Positions 1 through 8,710 of a stretch of DNA of 64,000 nt are shown here, piece by piece. Within the stretch, counting starts at the first letter, position 1. Each line of letters opens with the position of its first letter. Origin of the DNA: Streptococcaceae bacterium ESL0687 (lineage in GTDB: Bacteria; Bacillota; Bacilli; Lactobacillales; Streptococcaceae); the NCBI GenBank assembly GCA_029392475.1, contig CP113940.1, forward strand, positions 186,001-250,000, in the 5' to 3' direction. The notes beneath the pieces are model-generated. The model was not told the DNA's origin, ran no database searches, and saw only the letters and a list, made by a program, of their open reading frames with translations. Position numbers and translations under genes: made by a program.

Positions 1-2
1 CT

Positions 3-1853
3 CTTGATGAGCTTATGACGTCTGTTGCGCTTGCGGTTGCTGCAATTCCAGAAGGACTTCCAGCTATTGTAACTATTGTTTTAGCTCTTGGAACTCAGGT
101 TCTTACTAAGAAGAATGCCATTGTTCGTAAACTTCCAGCAGTTGAAACTTTGGGTTCAACTGAGATTATTGCCAGTGATAAAACTGGTACCCTAACCCTT
201 AATCAAATGACTGTTGAAAAAGTTTATACCAATGGACAGTTGAGAGATGCTGCAGATGAAATCACAGCCGATGATATGACCTTAAAGGTTATGAACTTTG
301 CCAACGATACTAAAATTAGTCAAGACGGTAAGCTACTTGGGGATCCAACTGAAACAGCCCTTATCCAATATGGTTTGGATAATAACTATGACGTTCGAGA
401 AATTTTAAAAGTCGAAAAACGTGTAGCAGAAATTCCTTTTGATAGTGATCGTAAACTAATGACAACCATTCATAAGGAAGCTGATGGTAAATATTTAGTA
501 GCAGTTAAGGGAGCACCTGACCAACTTCTAAAACGTATTACTAGAAAGCTTGAAAACGGTCAAGTAACTACGTTAACAGATGCCGATAGGAAAAATATTT
601 TAGATTTAAATACTAAACTTGCTAAACAGGCCCTTCGTGTCCTTATGATGGCTTATAAGGAAGTTGATCAAATTCCTGAACTTGAGTCAGATATAGTTGA
701 AAAAGATCTAATCTTTGCTGGACTTGTAGGAATGATTGACCCAGAGCGTAAGGAAGCTGCAGAGGCGGTTAAGGTTGCTAAACAAGCTGGAATTCGTCCA
801 ATTATGATTACAGGTGACCACCAAGATACGGCAGAAGCTATTGCTAAACGTTTAGGAATTATTGATGCAGGGGACACAGAAGATCATGTGTTAACTGGAG
901 CTGAACTAAATGATTTAAGTGATGAGGACTTCCAAAAGGTTGTTGGACAGTATTCTGTTTATGCTAGGGTATCGCCTGAACATAAGGTAAGAATTGTGAA
1001 AGCTTGGCAGAATGAAGGTAAGGTTGTAGCCATGACAGGGGACGGAGTAAATGATGCACCAGCCCTTAAGACTGCTGATATCGGTATTGGTATGGGAATT
1101 ACAGGAACTGAGGTTTCTAAGGGAGCATCTGATATGGTCCTTGCCGATGATAACTTTGCGACAATTATTGTAGCTGTTGAAGAAGGACGTAAGGTCTTCT
1201 CTAATATTCAAAAGACTGTTCAGTACCTTCTTTCAGCCAATACAGCGGAAGTTTTAGCTATCTTTTTAGCTACTCTTCTAGGATGGGATGTTTTACAACC
1301 AGTTCACTTGCTCTGGATTAACTTAGTAACTGATACCTTCCCAGCCATTGCCTTAGGTGTTGAGCCAACTGAGCCTGGTATTATGAATCATAAACCAAGA
1401 GGGCGTAAATCAAGTCTCTTCTCTAATGGGGTGATGTCATCAATTATCTACCAAGGTCTTTTACAGGCTGCCCTAACTCTAGGTGTTTACTGGTTTGGAA
1501 TCAGTCACCCAGTCCATGTAGGAGATGACGTAGCCATCCATGCTGATGCCTTAACTATGGCCTTTGCAACTCTTGGTCTTATCCAACTAGTACATGCCTT
1601 TAATGTTAAGTCAGTTTACCAATCAATCTTTACAGTTGGACCTTTCAAGTCAAAAACTTTCAACTGGTCAATTCTTGTATCATTCATCCTTCTAGCAGCA
1701 ACAATTGTTATTCCAGGATTTAATGATATCTTCCACGTTAGCCACTTAGATGGTTACCAGTGGTTGGTTGTGGCTATTGGTAGCTTATCAATGGTTGTAA
1801 TCGTTGAAATTGTTAAGTTTGTTCAAAGAGCCATGGGTCTTGACGATAAATAA
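3..1853 (+). CDS. Calcium-type P-type ATPase, 3' part (start lies before the window)
   Basis: The frame is open to the left edge, so the N-terminus (M1-M3 and actuator domain) is missing; 616 codons are visible. The membrane-4 PEGLP motif (nt 45-60) is followed by the phosphorylation motif DKTGTLT (Asp codon at nt 177), the hinge TGDGVND near nt 1036, and in M6 the sequence NLVTD, whose Asn and Asp match the SERCA/PMR1 calcium ligands. These place it in the type II P-ATPases that pump Ca2+ (or Mn2+) out of the cytoplasm at the expense of ATP. Four to five C-terminal membrane helices follow. The metal specificity is inferred from family motifs. A strong hairpin terminator follows directly. Confidence 0.93.
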   Translation, partial: LDELMTSVALAVAAIPEGLPAIVTIVLALGTQVLTKKNAIVRKLPAVETLGSTEIIASDKTGTLTLNQMTVEKVYTNGQLRDAADEITADDMTLKVMNFANDTKISQDGKLLGDPTETALIQYGLDNNYDVREILKVEKRVAEIPFDSDRKLMTTIHKEADGKYLVAVKGAPDQLLKRITRKLENGQVTTLTDADRKNILDLNTKLAKQALRVLMMAYKEVDQIPELESDIVEKDLIFAGLVGMIDPERKEAAEAVKVAKQAGIRPIMITGDHQDTAEAIAKRLGIIDAGDTEDHVLTGAELNDLSDEDFQKVVGQYSVYARVSPEHKVRIVKAWQNEGKVVAMTGDGVNDAPALKTADIGIGMGITGTEVSKGASDMVLADDNFATIIVAVEEGRKVFSNIQKTVQYLLSANTAEVLAIFLATLLGWDVLQPVHLLWINLVTDTFPAIALGVEPTEPGIMNHKPRGRKSSLFSNGVMSSIIYQGLLQAALTLGVYWFGISHPVHVGDDVAIHADALTMAFATLGLIQLVHAFNVKSVYQSIFTVGPFKSKTFNWSILVSFILLAATIVIPGFNDIFHVSHLDGYQWLVVAIGSLSMVVIVEIVKFVQRAMGLDDK

Positions 1854-1856
1854 TAC

Positions 1857-1886
1857 AAAAAACCTTCAATTACTGAAGGTTTTTTT
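1857..1886 (+). terminator. Rho-independent terminator after the P-type ATPase
   Basis: CCTTCA (1863-1868) pairs with TGAAGG (1874-1879) across a 5-base loop. It is flanked by an A-run and followed by seven T. It separates the ATPase from the importer operon. Confidence 0.9.
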
Positions 1887-1916
1887 GTATATAAGGTGAC
1901 AAAAATATTTTACCTA

Positions 1917-1965
1917 AAATGTAAAAATATATTTACATTTATTGAAAAGTAACTTATACTAAAAT
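1917..1965 (+). promoter_or_regulatory. Promoter of the importer operon with a palindromic operator over the -35
   Basis: TTTACA (1932-1937) and TATACT (1955-1960) are spaced by 17 bases, a near-consensus sigma-A promoter. The -35 is inside a perfect inverted repeat, AAATGTAAA (1917-1925) and TTTACATTT (1932-1940), six bases apart. A repressor bound there would block RNA polymerase. The predicted start near 1967 leaves a leader of about 105 bases that contains a short hairpin (ATCCC-TT-GGGAT, 2017-2028). The regulator is unknown. Confidence 0.7.
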
Positions 1966-2071
1966 AGTTATCCAAATAACAAAAGTTAAAGATAGAGATT
2001 AGATGCAAGTAATTTTATCCCTTGGGATTTGTAATCAAAAGCAACTTGAATATTTAATCTGTAAGGGGGGA

Positions 2072-3139
2072 ATGATTATCGCTAATAAGAAGCGAAAGAT
2101 ACCGGTAATTATATGGGCAGGATTATTTCTTGTGCTAATAGCTGTATCAGTTATAATTTCGGTCAGTAATGGTCAAGCTGATATTTCATTTTGGGATGTT
2201 GGTCGTATTTTAGTCAATAAGATGAGCCAGGGGGCGATTGGTGATCTAACAGATTTACCGGCCTCATCTGTTAATATCATTTGGTTTATCAGGATGCCAA
2301 GGATTTTACTGGCGATTTTTGTAGGCTTGGGTCTAGCCCTCTGCGGGGCAGTTATGCAGGCCGTTGTTCAAAATCCCCTGGCTGATCCCTATATTTTAGG
2401 GATTTCATCTGGATCATCTCTGGGTGCGACTTTCGCTATTTTGATCGGTTTTGGCTCTGGATCGATTTTATCTCAATTTGGTCTTGGTTTTGGTGCCTTT
2501 GTTGGTGCTATGATTGCTACCTTGTCTGTTTTACTACTATCAAATATTGGTGGTAGGATGACTAGTGTCAAGCTTATCTTATCAGGATCAGTAATTAGTA
2601 GTCTTTTTGGTTCGATTTCAAATTTAATCGTTTACATGGCTGGTAATTCAGAGGGGATTAAGACCATTCAATTTTGGCTCATGGGAAGTCTTGCTTCAGC
2701 GACCTGGTCTAAGCTTGGTATGGTAATCATTCCTGTACTACTTGTTTTTACCTTCTTCCTCACTCAATCAAGAATATTAAATGTTATGCTCTTGGGTGAT
2801 GAGGCAGCGATAACCCTGGGTGTGTCCCTTGGAAAATACCGTAGAATATACATGGTTTTAACCTCTCTTGTGACTGGGCTTATCGTTGCAAACTCAGGTA
2901 TGATTGGCTTTGTTGGTTTGATTGTACCGCATATTGTCCGCGGCCTATTTGGAAGTGACCACAAGATAATATTATCAATGACAGCTGTTTGCGGAGCGCT
3001 CTTTATGGTTTGGGCTGATTTAATCTCTCGAATCCTAATTAAAGGAGTTGAACTTCCGATAGGAATTATTACAGCGATGATTGGTGCACCATTATTTATC
3101 TATATTATCGTTAAAAAAGGTTACAGTTTTGGGGGGTAA
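2072..3139 (+). CDS. FecCD-family ABC importer permease (iron-siderophore/heme/corrinoid class)
   Basis: A 355-residue polytopic membrane protein with about ten hydrophobic segments. It shows the FecCD/BtuC family hallmarks: the early RMPRILLAIFVGLGLALCGAVMQ region, a NPLADPYILGISSGSSLGA stretch and the late GMIGFVGLIVPHIVRG coupling loop. It would form the transmembrane channel for a substrate delivered by the lipoprotein encoded two genes downstream. I chose ATG 2072 because AAGGGGGG lies just before it. The same frame is open back to ATG 2003, which has no ribosome-binding site. The ATPase gene starts 3 bases after the stop. Substrate is not readable from sequence. Confidence 0.9.
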   Translation: MIIANKKRKIPVIIWAGLFLVLIAVSVIISVSNGQADISFWDVGRILVNKMSQGAIGDLTDLPASSVNIIWFIRMPRILLAIFVGLGLALCGAVMQAVVQNPLADPYILGISSGSSLGATFAILIGFGSGSILSQFGLGFGAFVGAMIATLSVLLLSNIGGRMTSVKLILSGSVISSLFGSISNLIVYMAGNSEGIKTIQFWLMGSLASATWSKLGMVIIPVLLVFTFFLTQSRILNVMLLGDEAAITLGVSLGKYRRIYMVLTSLVTGLIVANSGMIGFVGLIVPHIVRGLFGSDHKIILSMTAVCGALFMVWADLISRILIKGVELPIGIITAMIGAPLFIYIIVKKGYSFGG

Positions 3140-3142
3140 AAA

Positions 3143-3904
3143 ATGAAATTATCTATTCAAAAACTTGATGTAGAAATTGGACAGGAATCAATTGTCCGTA
3201 ATGTTTCTCTAGAAGTACCGGATAAGAAAACAGTTGGTCTCATCGGGGCTAATGGATCTGGTAAATCAACATTATTAAGAAGCATTTACAGAAGTATTGC
3301 CCCCAAGCAAGGAGCCATTTATATTGACGACATTGATGTTTTAAATTCCCCTAATAAAGAGGTAGCCAAACATCTAGGTGTAGTCGGGCAGTTTAATGAA
3401 TTAAATTTTGATTTGACTGTTGAACAGATGGTTTTACTGGGCCGAACACCTCATAAAAAAATGATGGAAGCAGATAATATCTATGACCATCAGAGGGTTC
3501 AAGAAGCACTTTTAAGAACTAATCTGATGAATTATAAGGACAGGAGTTATCTGTCGCTATCTGGTGGGGAGAAGCAAAGGGTAATTCTTGCAAGAACAAT
3601 AGCTCAGGAGCCCCAGGTGATGATTTTAGATGAACCTACTAATCATTTGGATATTAGGTACCAGCTAGAGATCTTAACAGCGGTAAAAAATCTTGATATT
3701 ACGACCTTTGTCGCCCTTCATGACCTGGAACTTACGGCTTCTTATTGCGATTACATATATGCCATGAAAAAGGGTGAGGTTATTGCCCAAGGTAGGCCTG
3801 AGGAAGTCTTAACAGAGGAATTAATTGCTGAGATATATCAGGTTAAGTGCCAAATATATGAGAATCCAATCACCCATAAATTAGGTTTTCATTATTCAAT
3901 ATAA
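3143..3904 (+). CDS. FecE/BtuD-type ABC importer ATPase
   Basis: A 253-residue nucleotide-binding subunit of the importer. Walker A GANGSGKST is at residues 35-43, the signature LSGGEKQR near 138, and the Walker B/D-loop MILDEPTNHLD near 158-170, followed by the switch histidine (LHDLE). Layout and length fit the FecE/FhuC/BtuD group that energises uptake of ferric siderophores, heme or cobamides. It lies 3 bases after the permease stop with GGGGGG as ribosome-binding site, so the two are co-translated. Confidence 0.92.
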   Translation: MKLSIQKLDVEIGQESIVRNVSLEVPDKKTVGLIGANGSGKSTLLRSIYRSIAPKQGAIYIDDIDVLNSPNKEVAKHLGVVGQFNELNFDLTVEQMVLLGRTPHKKMMEADNIYDHQRVQEALLRTNLMNYKDRSYLSLSGGEKQRVILARTIAQEPQVMILDEPTNHLDIRYQLEILTAVKNLDITTFVALHDLELTASYCDYIYAMKKGEVIAQGRPEEVLTEELIAEIYQVKCQIYENPITHKLGFHYSI

Positions 3905-3978
3905 ATAATGAAAATCGAAAAATAAAAAGAAAAGTATATCTACTATGTACATGTAGATGAAAGATATAGGAAAAGAAT

Positions 3979-5013
3979 ATGAAAAAATTATTAGCAGCAG
4001 CAGTTTTAGGATTGTCAGTTTTGACTTTAACAGCATGTGGACAGAAAAGTTCAGAAAGCTCAACATCACAGTCTAGTGATTCAGATAAAACAACTTATCC
4101 CTTAACTATTAAAAACTATAGCAAGAAGGTAGGGAGTGATTCATCAGATCCAAGCTGGCCTGAAAGTACTCAAACTTTCACCCATGCCCCTACAAAAGTA
4201 GTAGCAAATACTCGTCCAATGGCTGAACTTTTACTCCACCTAGGTCTTGAGAAATCAATCGCAGGTGTGGGTGCCGTTTTCGGTGAAAAAGATGAGAGTG
4301 TTGAAGCTTCGTTTGATAAGCTTAAAAATCTTGGAAACAGCTATATTTCTCAAGAAACAGCCCTATCAGTTGATCCAGATTTTGTTTTTGGTCGCGGAGG
4401 ATTATTTGAAAAATCTGAGTGGGGAGTAGGGACAGTTGAGTCATTAAATGAAATGAAGATTCCTACCTACATCATGGAAACATCTATTAAGGGTGGAACA
4501 TTTGATTCAATCTATAACGATATCGACAATCTTGGTAAAATTTTTGATGTAGAATCTGCAGCAGATAAATTCAAAAAAGAAATTCAAGACCGTGAAGATG
4601 CTCTAAAAGAGACTGTTAAAGATGTTAAAGAAACACAAACTTTTGCTTACATCCACTCTAATGATCCATCAGAAATCAACGGATACTCATTAAGTGGCGA
4701 TACTTTTGCCAGCAGCCTATTTGACATGCTTAAGCTAAAAGAGGCTTATGATGTGCCAACAGGTACTGTAAGTATCGAGAAAATTATTGAAGCTAATCCA
4801 GATATTATCATTATTCCTAAGTGGGATGATACAGATAATGCTGAAAAAATGGTCGCAGGTCTTTACACTAGTGACAAGGTATCAAGCCTAAAAGCTATCA
4901 AGAATAAAAAAGTTTATATTCTAAACTACAACTACCTATTTGGTTACAGCTACCAATCTCTTGCAGGTTTTGAAGAGTTTGCTAAAGTTTTATACCCTGA
5001 ACTAGCTAAATAA
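3979..5013 (+). CDS. Substrate-binding lipoprotein of the iron/corrinoid-class importer
   Basis: A 344-residue exported lipoprotein. A lipobox LTAC (Cys20) follows a typical signal peptide, then a Ser/Thr-rich linker, then a type III (FecB/BtuF-like) binding fold: THAPTKVVANTRPMAELLLHLGLEKSIAGVG at the start, a long connecting helix (residues about 185-215, acidic and basic), and the second lobe ending with NKKVYILNYNYLFGYSYQSLAGFEEFAKVLYP. Anchored by lipid on the outer face of the membrane, it would capture the ligand for the permease/ATPase pair upstream. Gene order permease-ATPase-binding protein supports one transporter. Ligand unknown; ferric siderophore or heme is the likeliest guess. 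Confidence 0.88.
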   Translation: MKKLLAAAVLGLSVLTLTACGQKSSESSTSQSSDSDKTTYPLTIKNYSKKVGSDSSDPSWPESTQTFTHAPTKVVANTRPMAELLLHLGLEKSIAGVGAVFGEKDESVEASFDKLKNLGNSYISQETALSVDPDFVFGRGGLFEKSEWGVGTVESLNEMKIPTYIMETSIKGGTFDSIYNDIDNLGKIFDVESAADKFKKEIQDREDALKETVKDVKETQTFAYIHSNDPSEINGYSLSGDTFASSLFDMLKLKEAYDVPTGTVSIEKIIEANPDIIIIPKWDDTDNAEKMVAGLYTSDKVSSLKAIKNKKVYILNYNYLFGYSYQSLAGFEEFAKVLYPELAK

Positions 5014-5037
5014 TCAAACAAGTAGGTGGAAAATAAG

Positions 5038-6051
5038 ATGACAGAAGTAGATTATGATGTTGTAATTGTTGGTGGGGGACCATCAGGACTTTATAGTAGT
5101 TTTGCCTGTGGTATGCGCAATATAAAGGTTAAAATGCTTGAAGCAAGGGCTTGCCTTGGAGGTCGAATCTCAGTTTACCAGGATAAACTTGTTTGGGACT
5201 TAGGTGGATCACAGGGGAAATTAGCTGGCGATATTGCTAGTAATTTAATGGCAGCAGCTGAGCAGTTTTCACCAGATATTAGCTACAACCAACAGATAAA
5301 GAAGATTAGAAAAGAAGCAGATGGATTTATCCTAAGCAGTCAGGACGACCGGACCTATAAGGCAAAGACAGTTATTTTGGCCTCGTCTTTAGGAATTATC
5401 CAGGCTAAAAAATTAGCAGTTTCAACTGATTATAAAAATCTTCATTATCCTGTAGAAGAGGTGATTGATTTTAGAGCTTATAAGGATAAGATGGTTCTTT
5501 TATACGGGGAGCCTGATTACCTAGCCAGTTATGCAGTCCTCCTTCAGCAAATCGCTCAATCAGTAATTTTAGTTACAAAAAAAGAGGATTTTCCACAAGA
5601 TCAAGACCTTGCTGATAATGTTACTATTGTAAAGAATGCTGATATAGCAGATTTTTCAGCTGAGGGAGATTTGATTAAGTCAGCTACCCTGTCTAATGGA
5701 CAAGAATTTCCAGTCTCTGCCGTTCTAGCTAATCTAGGAATGAAGCGCCAGGTAAATACAATTGAATTTGAGAATTTTGATTTAGAAACTATTGAACATC
5801 ATGGTCATGATTTTATAAAAAATCAAGCAGACACAAGTACAAGTGTTGAAGGTCTATTTATCGTAGGAGATTTAGGTAATTACCCTGACAAAAACTACAT
5901 GCTGGCCTCTTGTATGCTGGAAGCTACAAATGCTGCATCTAAGGTAGCTCGCTATCTGGATCATACGGCTAAACCACAAATTACAGTTTCAACTCATAAT
6001 GATGTCTTTAAGACTGAAAATCAAAAGTTGATTTCTAAATATTTTTCTTAA
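5038..6051 (+). CDS. FAD-dependent oxidoreductase of the thioredoxin-reductase/FNR superfamily
   Basis: A 337-residue flavoprotein. The N-terminal dinucleotide motif is VGGGPSGL (12-18), and the C-terminal flavin motif is FIVGDLGNYPDKNYMLASCMLEA. The fold and length match ferredoxin-NADP reductase of the YumC type, but there is no CxxC, so it is not a thioredoxin reductase. The central NADPH-binding motif is degenerate (YGEPDYLASYAV instead of GGGDSA). ATG 5038 is preceded by AGGTGG; GTG 5026 overlaps that site and is unlikely. It starts 24 bases after the lipoprotein stop, in the same operon. A role in reducing an imported ferric or corrinoid ligand is inference from position. Confidence 0.75.
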   Translation: MTEVDYDVVIVGGGPSGLYSSFACGMRNIKVKMLEARACLGGRISVYQDKLVWDLGGSQGKLAGDIASNLMAAAEQFSPDISYNQQIKKIRKEADGFILSSQDDRTYKAKTVILASSLGIIQAKKLAVSTDYKNLHYPVEEVIDFRAYKDKMVLLYGEPDYLASYAVLLQQIAQSVILVTKKEDFPQDQDLADNVTIVKNADIADFSAEGDLIKSATLSNGQEFPVSAVLANLGMKRQVNTIEFENFDLETIEHHGHDFIKNQADTSTSVEGLFIVGDLGNYPDKNYMLASCMLEATNAASKVARYLDHTAKPQITVSTHNDVFKTENQKLISKYFS

Positions 6052-6053
6052 AA

Positions 6054-6084
6054 AGAAGGTACCCTAGGGTGCCTTTTTGCTTTT
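6054..6084 (+). terminator. Terminator of the importer operon
   Basis: AAGGTACCC (6056-6064) pairs with GGGTGCCTT (6067-6075, one G-T pair) and is followed by TTTTTGCTTTT. Confidence 0.85.
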
Positions 6085-6172
6085 CCAGGAAGTCCGTCTA
6101 TTTTAGGGTGGGGAAAAAGACAGGGAAATTTTATAGATTATTTTTACTTTAAATATATAAAATCAGAATGCT

Positions 6173-6201
6173 TTTACATTTCCTTAAAATTTTGTTATAC
6201 T
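6173..6201 (+). promoter_or_regulatory. typA promoter
   Basis: TTTACA (6173-6178), 17-base spacer, TATACT (6196-6201), with TGT directly before the -10 (extended -10). The predicted start near 6208 gives a leader of about 45 bases. Confidence 0.8.
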
Positions 6202-6252
6202 TGTACCCGAGAGCCTTTTTTAGGTCTAAGTAAATTATAAGGAAGAAATAAA

Positions 6253-8088
6253 TTGACAAAATTACGTGAAGATATCCGCAACGTTGCGATTATTGCCCAC
6301 GTCGACCACGGGAAAACTACTCTGGTTGATGAGCTTTTAAAACAATCTGACACACTTGATGACCACTTTACCCTTCAAGAACGTGCCATGGACTCAAACG
6401 CCATTGAAAAAGAACGTGGGATTACAATCCTTGCTAAAAATACAGCCGTTTCTTACAACGGAACTCGTATCAACATCCTTGATACACCAGGACACGCGGA
6501 CTTCGGTGGAGAAGTTGAGCGTATCATGAAAATGGTTGACGGTGTAGTTCTTGTAGTCGATGCCTACGAAGGAACAATGCCTCAAACACGTTTCGTACTT
6601 AAAAAGGCCCTAGATCAAAAATTAACTCCAATCGTTGTAGTTAACAAGATCGACAAGCCATCAGCACGTCCTGCTGAAGTAGTTGATGAAGTTCTTGAAC
6701 TTTTCATCGAACTTGGTGCAGACGACGACCAACTTGATTTCCCTGTTATCTATGCTGCAGCTCTTAACGGAACTTCAAGCCTTTCTGACAACGTAGCTGA
6801 CCAGGAAGAAACTATGGCTCCAATCTTCGATACAATCGTTGAGCACATTCCAGCTCCAGTTGATAACTCTGATGAGCCTCTTCAATTCCAAGTATCTCTA
6901 CTTGACTACAACGACTACGTAGGTCGTATCGGGATTGGACGTGTCTTCCGTGGAACTATCAAGGTTGGTGACAATGTAACCCTTTCTAAACTTGACGGTA
7001 CTACTCAAAACTTCCGTGTTACTAAACTATTTGGTTTCTTCGGTCTTGAGCGCCGTGAAATCCAAGAAGCTAAAGCCGGTGACCTTATTGCTGTTTCAGG
7101 TATGGCTGACATCTTCGTTGGGGAAACTGTAACTCCAACTGACGCTGTTGAAGCACTTCCAGTTCTTCACATCGACGAGCCAACTCTTCAAATGACCTTC
7201 CTAGTTAACAATTCACCATTTGCTGGACGCGAAGGTAAATTCGTAACTTCTCGTAAGGTTGAAGAACGTCTTGAAGCAGAGCTTCAAACAGACGTATCAC
7301 TTCGCGTTGATCCAACTGACTCACCTGACCGTTGGACTGTATCAGGACGGGGTGAACTTCACCTTTCAATCCTTATTGAAAACATGCGTCGTGAAGGATA
7401 CGAACTACAAGTATCTCGTCCAGAGGTTATCGTAAAAGAAATCGACGGAATCAAGTGCGAACCATTTGAACGTGTTCAAATCGATACTCCTGAAGAATAC
7501 CAAGGAAGCATCATCCAAAGCCTTTCTGAACGTAAGGGTGAAATGCTTGACATGCAAAACGTTGGTAACGGACAAGTCCGTCTGATCTTCCTAGTTCCAG
7601 CTCGTGGACTTATCGGATACTCAACAGACTTCCTATCAATGACTCGTGGATACGGAATCATGAACCACACATTCGACCAATACATGCCACTTATCCAAGG
7701 TGAAATTGGTGGACGTAACCGTGGAGCTCTTGTTTCTATCGACACTGGTAAGGCTACAACTTACTCAATCATGTCAGTTGAAGAACGTGGAACAATCTTT
7801 GTTAACCCAGGAACTGAAGTTTACGAAGGAATGATCATCGGTGAAAACAGCCGTGACAACGACCTTACAGTAAATATCACTAAGGCTAAACAAATGACAA
7901 ACGTTCGTTCTGCTAACAAGGACCAAACTTCAGTTATCAAAACTCCAAGAATTCTTACTCTTGAAGAATCACTAGAATTCCTTAACGACGACGAATACAT
8001 GGAAGTTACGCCTGAATCAATCCGCCTTCGTAAGCAAATCCTTAACAAGGCTGAGCGTGAGAAAGCTAATAAAAAGAAAAAAAGCTAA
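6253..8088 (+). CDS. typA: Ribosome-associated translational GTPase TypA/BipA
   Basis: A 611-residue translation-factor GTPase that binds 70S ribosomes and assists 50S assembly and stress adaptation. It has the G1 loop AHVDHGKT (15-22), the switch I signature RGITI, G3 DTPGHADF, G4 NKID, then the EF-G-like domains II, III and V and the TypA-specific C-terminal domain. Length is normal. The start is TTG (6253) with AAGGAAG seven bases upstream; no ATG alternative fits the conserved N-terminus [16 protein letters not shown]. Codons are strongly biased (CGT, AAC, GAC, ATC), as expected of a highly expressed gene and unlike its neighbours. It has its own promoter and terminator. Confidence 0.97.
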   Translation: MTKLREDIRNVAIIAHVDHGKTTLVDELLKQSDTLDDHFTLQERAMDSNAIEKERGITILAKNTAVSYNGTRINILDTPGHADFGGEVERIMKMVDGVVLVVDAYEGTMPQTRFVLKKALDQKLTPIVVVNKIDKPSARPAEVVDEVLELFIELGADDDQLDFPVIYAAALNGTSSLSDNVADQEETMAPIFDTIVEHIPAPVDNSDEPLQFQVSLLDYNDYVGRIGIGRVFRGTIKVGDNVTLSKLDGTTQNFRVTKLFGFFGLERREIQEAKAGDLIAVSGMADIFVGETVTPTDAVEALPVLHIDEPTLQMTFLVNNSPFAGREGKFVTSRKVEERLEAELQTDVSLRVDPTDSPDRWTVSGRGELHLSILIENMRREGYELQVSRPEVIVKEIDGIKCEPFERVQIDTPEEYQGSIIQSLSERKGEMLDMQNVGNGQVRLIFLVPARGLIGYSTDFLSMTRGYGIMNHTFDQYMPLIQGEIGGRNRGALVSIDTGKATTYSIMSVEERGTIFVNPGTEVYEGMIIGENSRDNDLTVNITKAKQMTNVRSANKDQTSVIKTPRILTLEESLEFLNDDEYMEVTPESIRLRKQILNKAEREKANKKKKS

Positions 8089-8104
8089 TAGCTTATGATT
8101 AGAT

Positions 8105-8120
8105 AAGTGCAGTTGCACTT
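8105..8120. repeat. Perfect 7-bp hairpin between typA and its terminator
   Basis: AAGTGCA-GT-TGCACTT. There is no T-run of its own; the terminator hairpin begins a few bases later. It may protect the 3' end of the typA transcript or be a protein site. Function unknown. Confidence 0.6.
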
Positions 8121-8121
8121 G

Positions 8122-8149
8122 AAAAAGCCTGAAATTTTCAGGCTTTTTT
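8122..8149 (+). terminator. typA terminator
   Basis: AAGCCTGAAA pairs with TTTCAGGCTT and six T follow. The stem also carries the predicted -35 of tsaE. Confidence 0.9.
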
Positions 8150-8157
8150 GGTAAAAT
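8129..8157 (+). promoter_or_regulatory. tsaE promoter, predicted to give a leaderless mRNA
   Basis: CTGAAA (8129-8134), exactly 17 bases, then TAAAAT (8152-8157) with TGG before it (extended -10). Only six bases separate the -10 from the tsaE ATG at 8164, so transcription should begin at or next to the A of the start codon. The -35 is inside the typA terminator stem. Confidence 0.6.
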
Positions 8158-8163
8158 AAAATT

Positions 8164-8610
8164 ATGAAATTAAATGAAGAAGCAATGCTGGCCTTTGCAG
8201 AAGGTCTAGCTCATAAATTACAAGCTGGCGATATCATTGTTTTAACAGGTGATTTGGGTGCCGGCAAAACAACATTCACTAAGGGCCTCGGCCGGGGACT
8301 TGGTATCAAACAGATGATAAAAAGTCCAACTTATACAATTGTCCGTGAGTATGAGGGAAGACTTCCTCTTTATCATATGGATGTTTATAGGATTGGTGAC
8401 GATCCAGATTCAATTGACCTTGACTCCTACCTATTTGGAGATGGTGTAAGTATTATTGAGTGGGGTAATCTACTTGAAGAAGATCTGCCAGATGAATATC
8501 TAGAAATTGTTTTTGAAAGATTAGATGATTCAAGAAATCTTAAACTTGTGAGCCATGGTAAAAACTATGAGCGATTTCTAGTAGATGAAGCAGACAGTGC
8601 AGATAGTTAG
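8164..8610 (+). CDS. tsaE: tRNA N6-threonylcarbamoyladenosine synthesis ATPase TsaE
   Basis: A 148-residue P-loop ATPase that works with TsaB and TsaD to place threonylcarbamoyl on A37 of ANN-decoding tRNAs. Walker A GDLGAGKTT begins at residue 29; the conserved SPTYTIV and YHMDVYRI segments and IIEWG follow. Length is typical. No Shine-Dalgarno sequence is present before ATG 8164, where the promoter -10 lies six bases upstream. The LCP gene downstream has its own promoter. TsaE is followed by an LCP-family gene in other Gram-positive cocci, which agrees with this order. Confidence 0.95.
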   Translation: MKLNEEAMLAFAEGLAHKLQAGDIIVLTGDLGAGKTTFTKGLGRGLGIKQMIKSPTYTIVREYEGRLPLYHMDVYRIGDDPDSIDLDSYLFGDGVSIIEWGNLLEEDLPDEYLEIVFERLDDSRNLKLVSHGKNYERFLVDEADSADS

Positions 8611-8650
8611 GTAATTACTTAACTTTTATATTACAAATACTTAAATCGTA

Positions 8651-8679
8651 TTGATTAAGCCTTTAAAGAATGAGATAAT
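8651..8679 (+). promoter_or_regulatory. Promoter of the LCP-family gene
   Basis: TTGATT (8651-8656), 17 bases, GATAAT (8674-8679). The predicted start near 8686 lies 25 bases before GTG 8711. The -35 TTG is in frame with the gene and would be miscalled as its start codon. Confidence 0.7.
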
Positions 8680-8710
8680 CAGCGATATAAGAAAAATAGG
8701 GAGATTCAAA

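Noticed and set aside
1920-1937. GlnR-like box before the importer operon (TGTAA...TTACA)
   Set aside because: The half-sites are eight bases apart, not seven, so the spacing does not fit GlnR. The exact box is at glnR.
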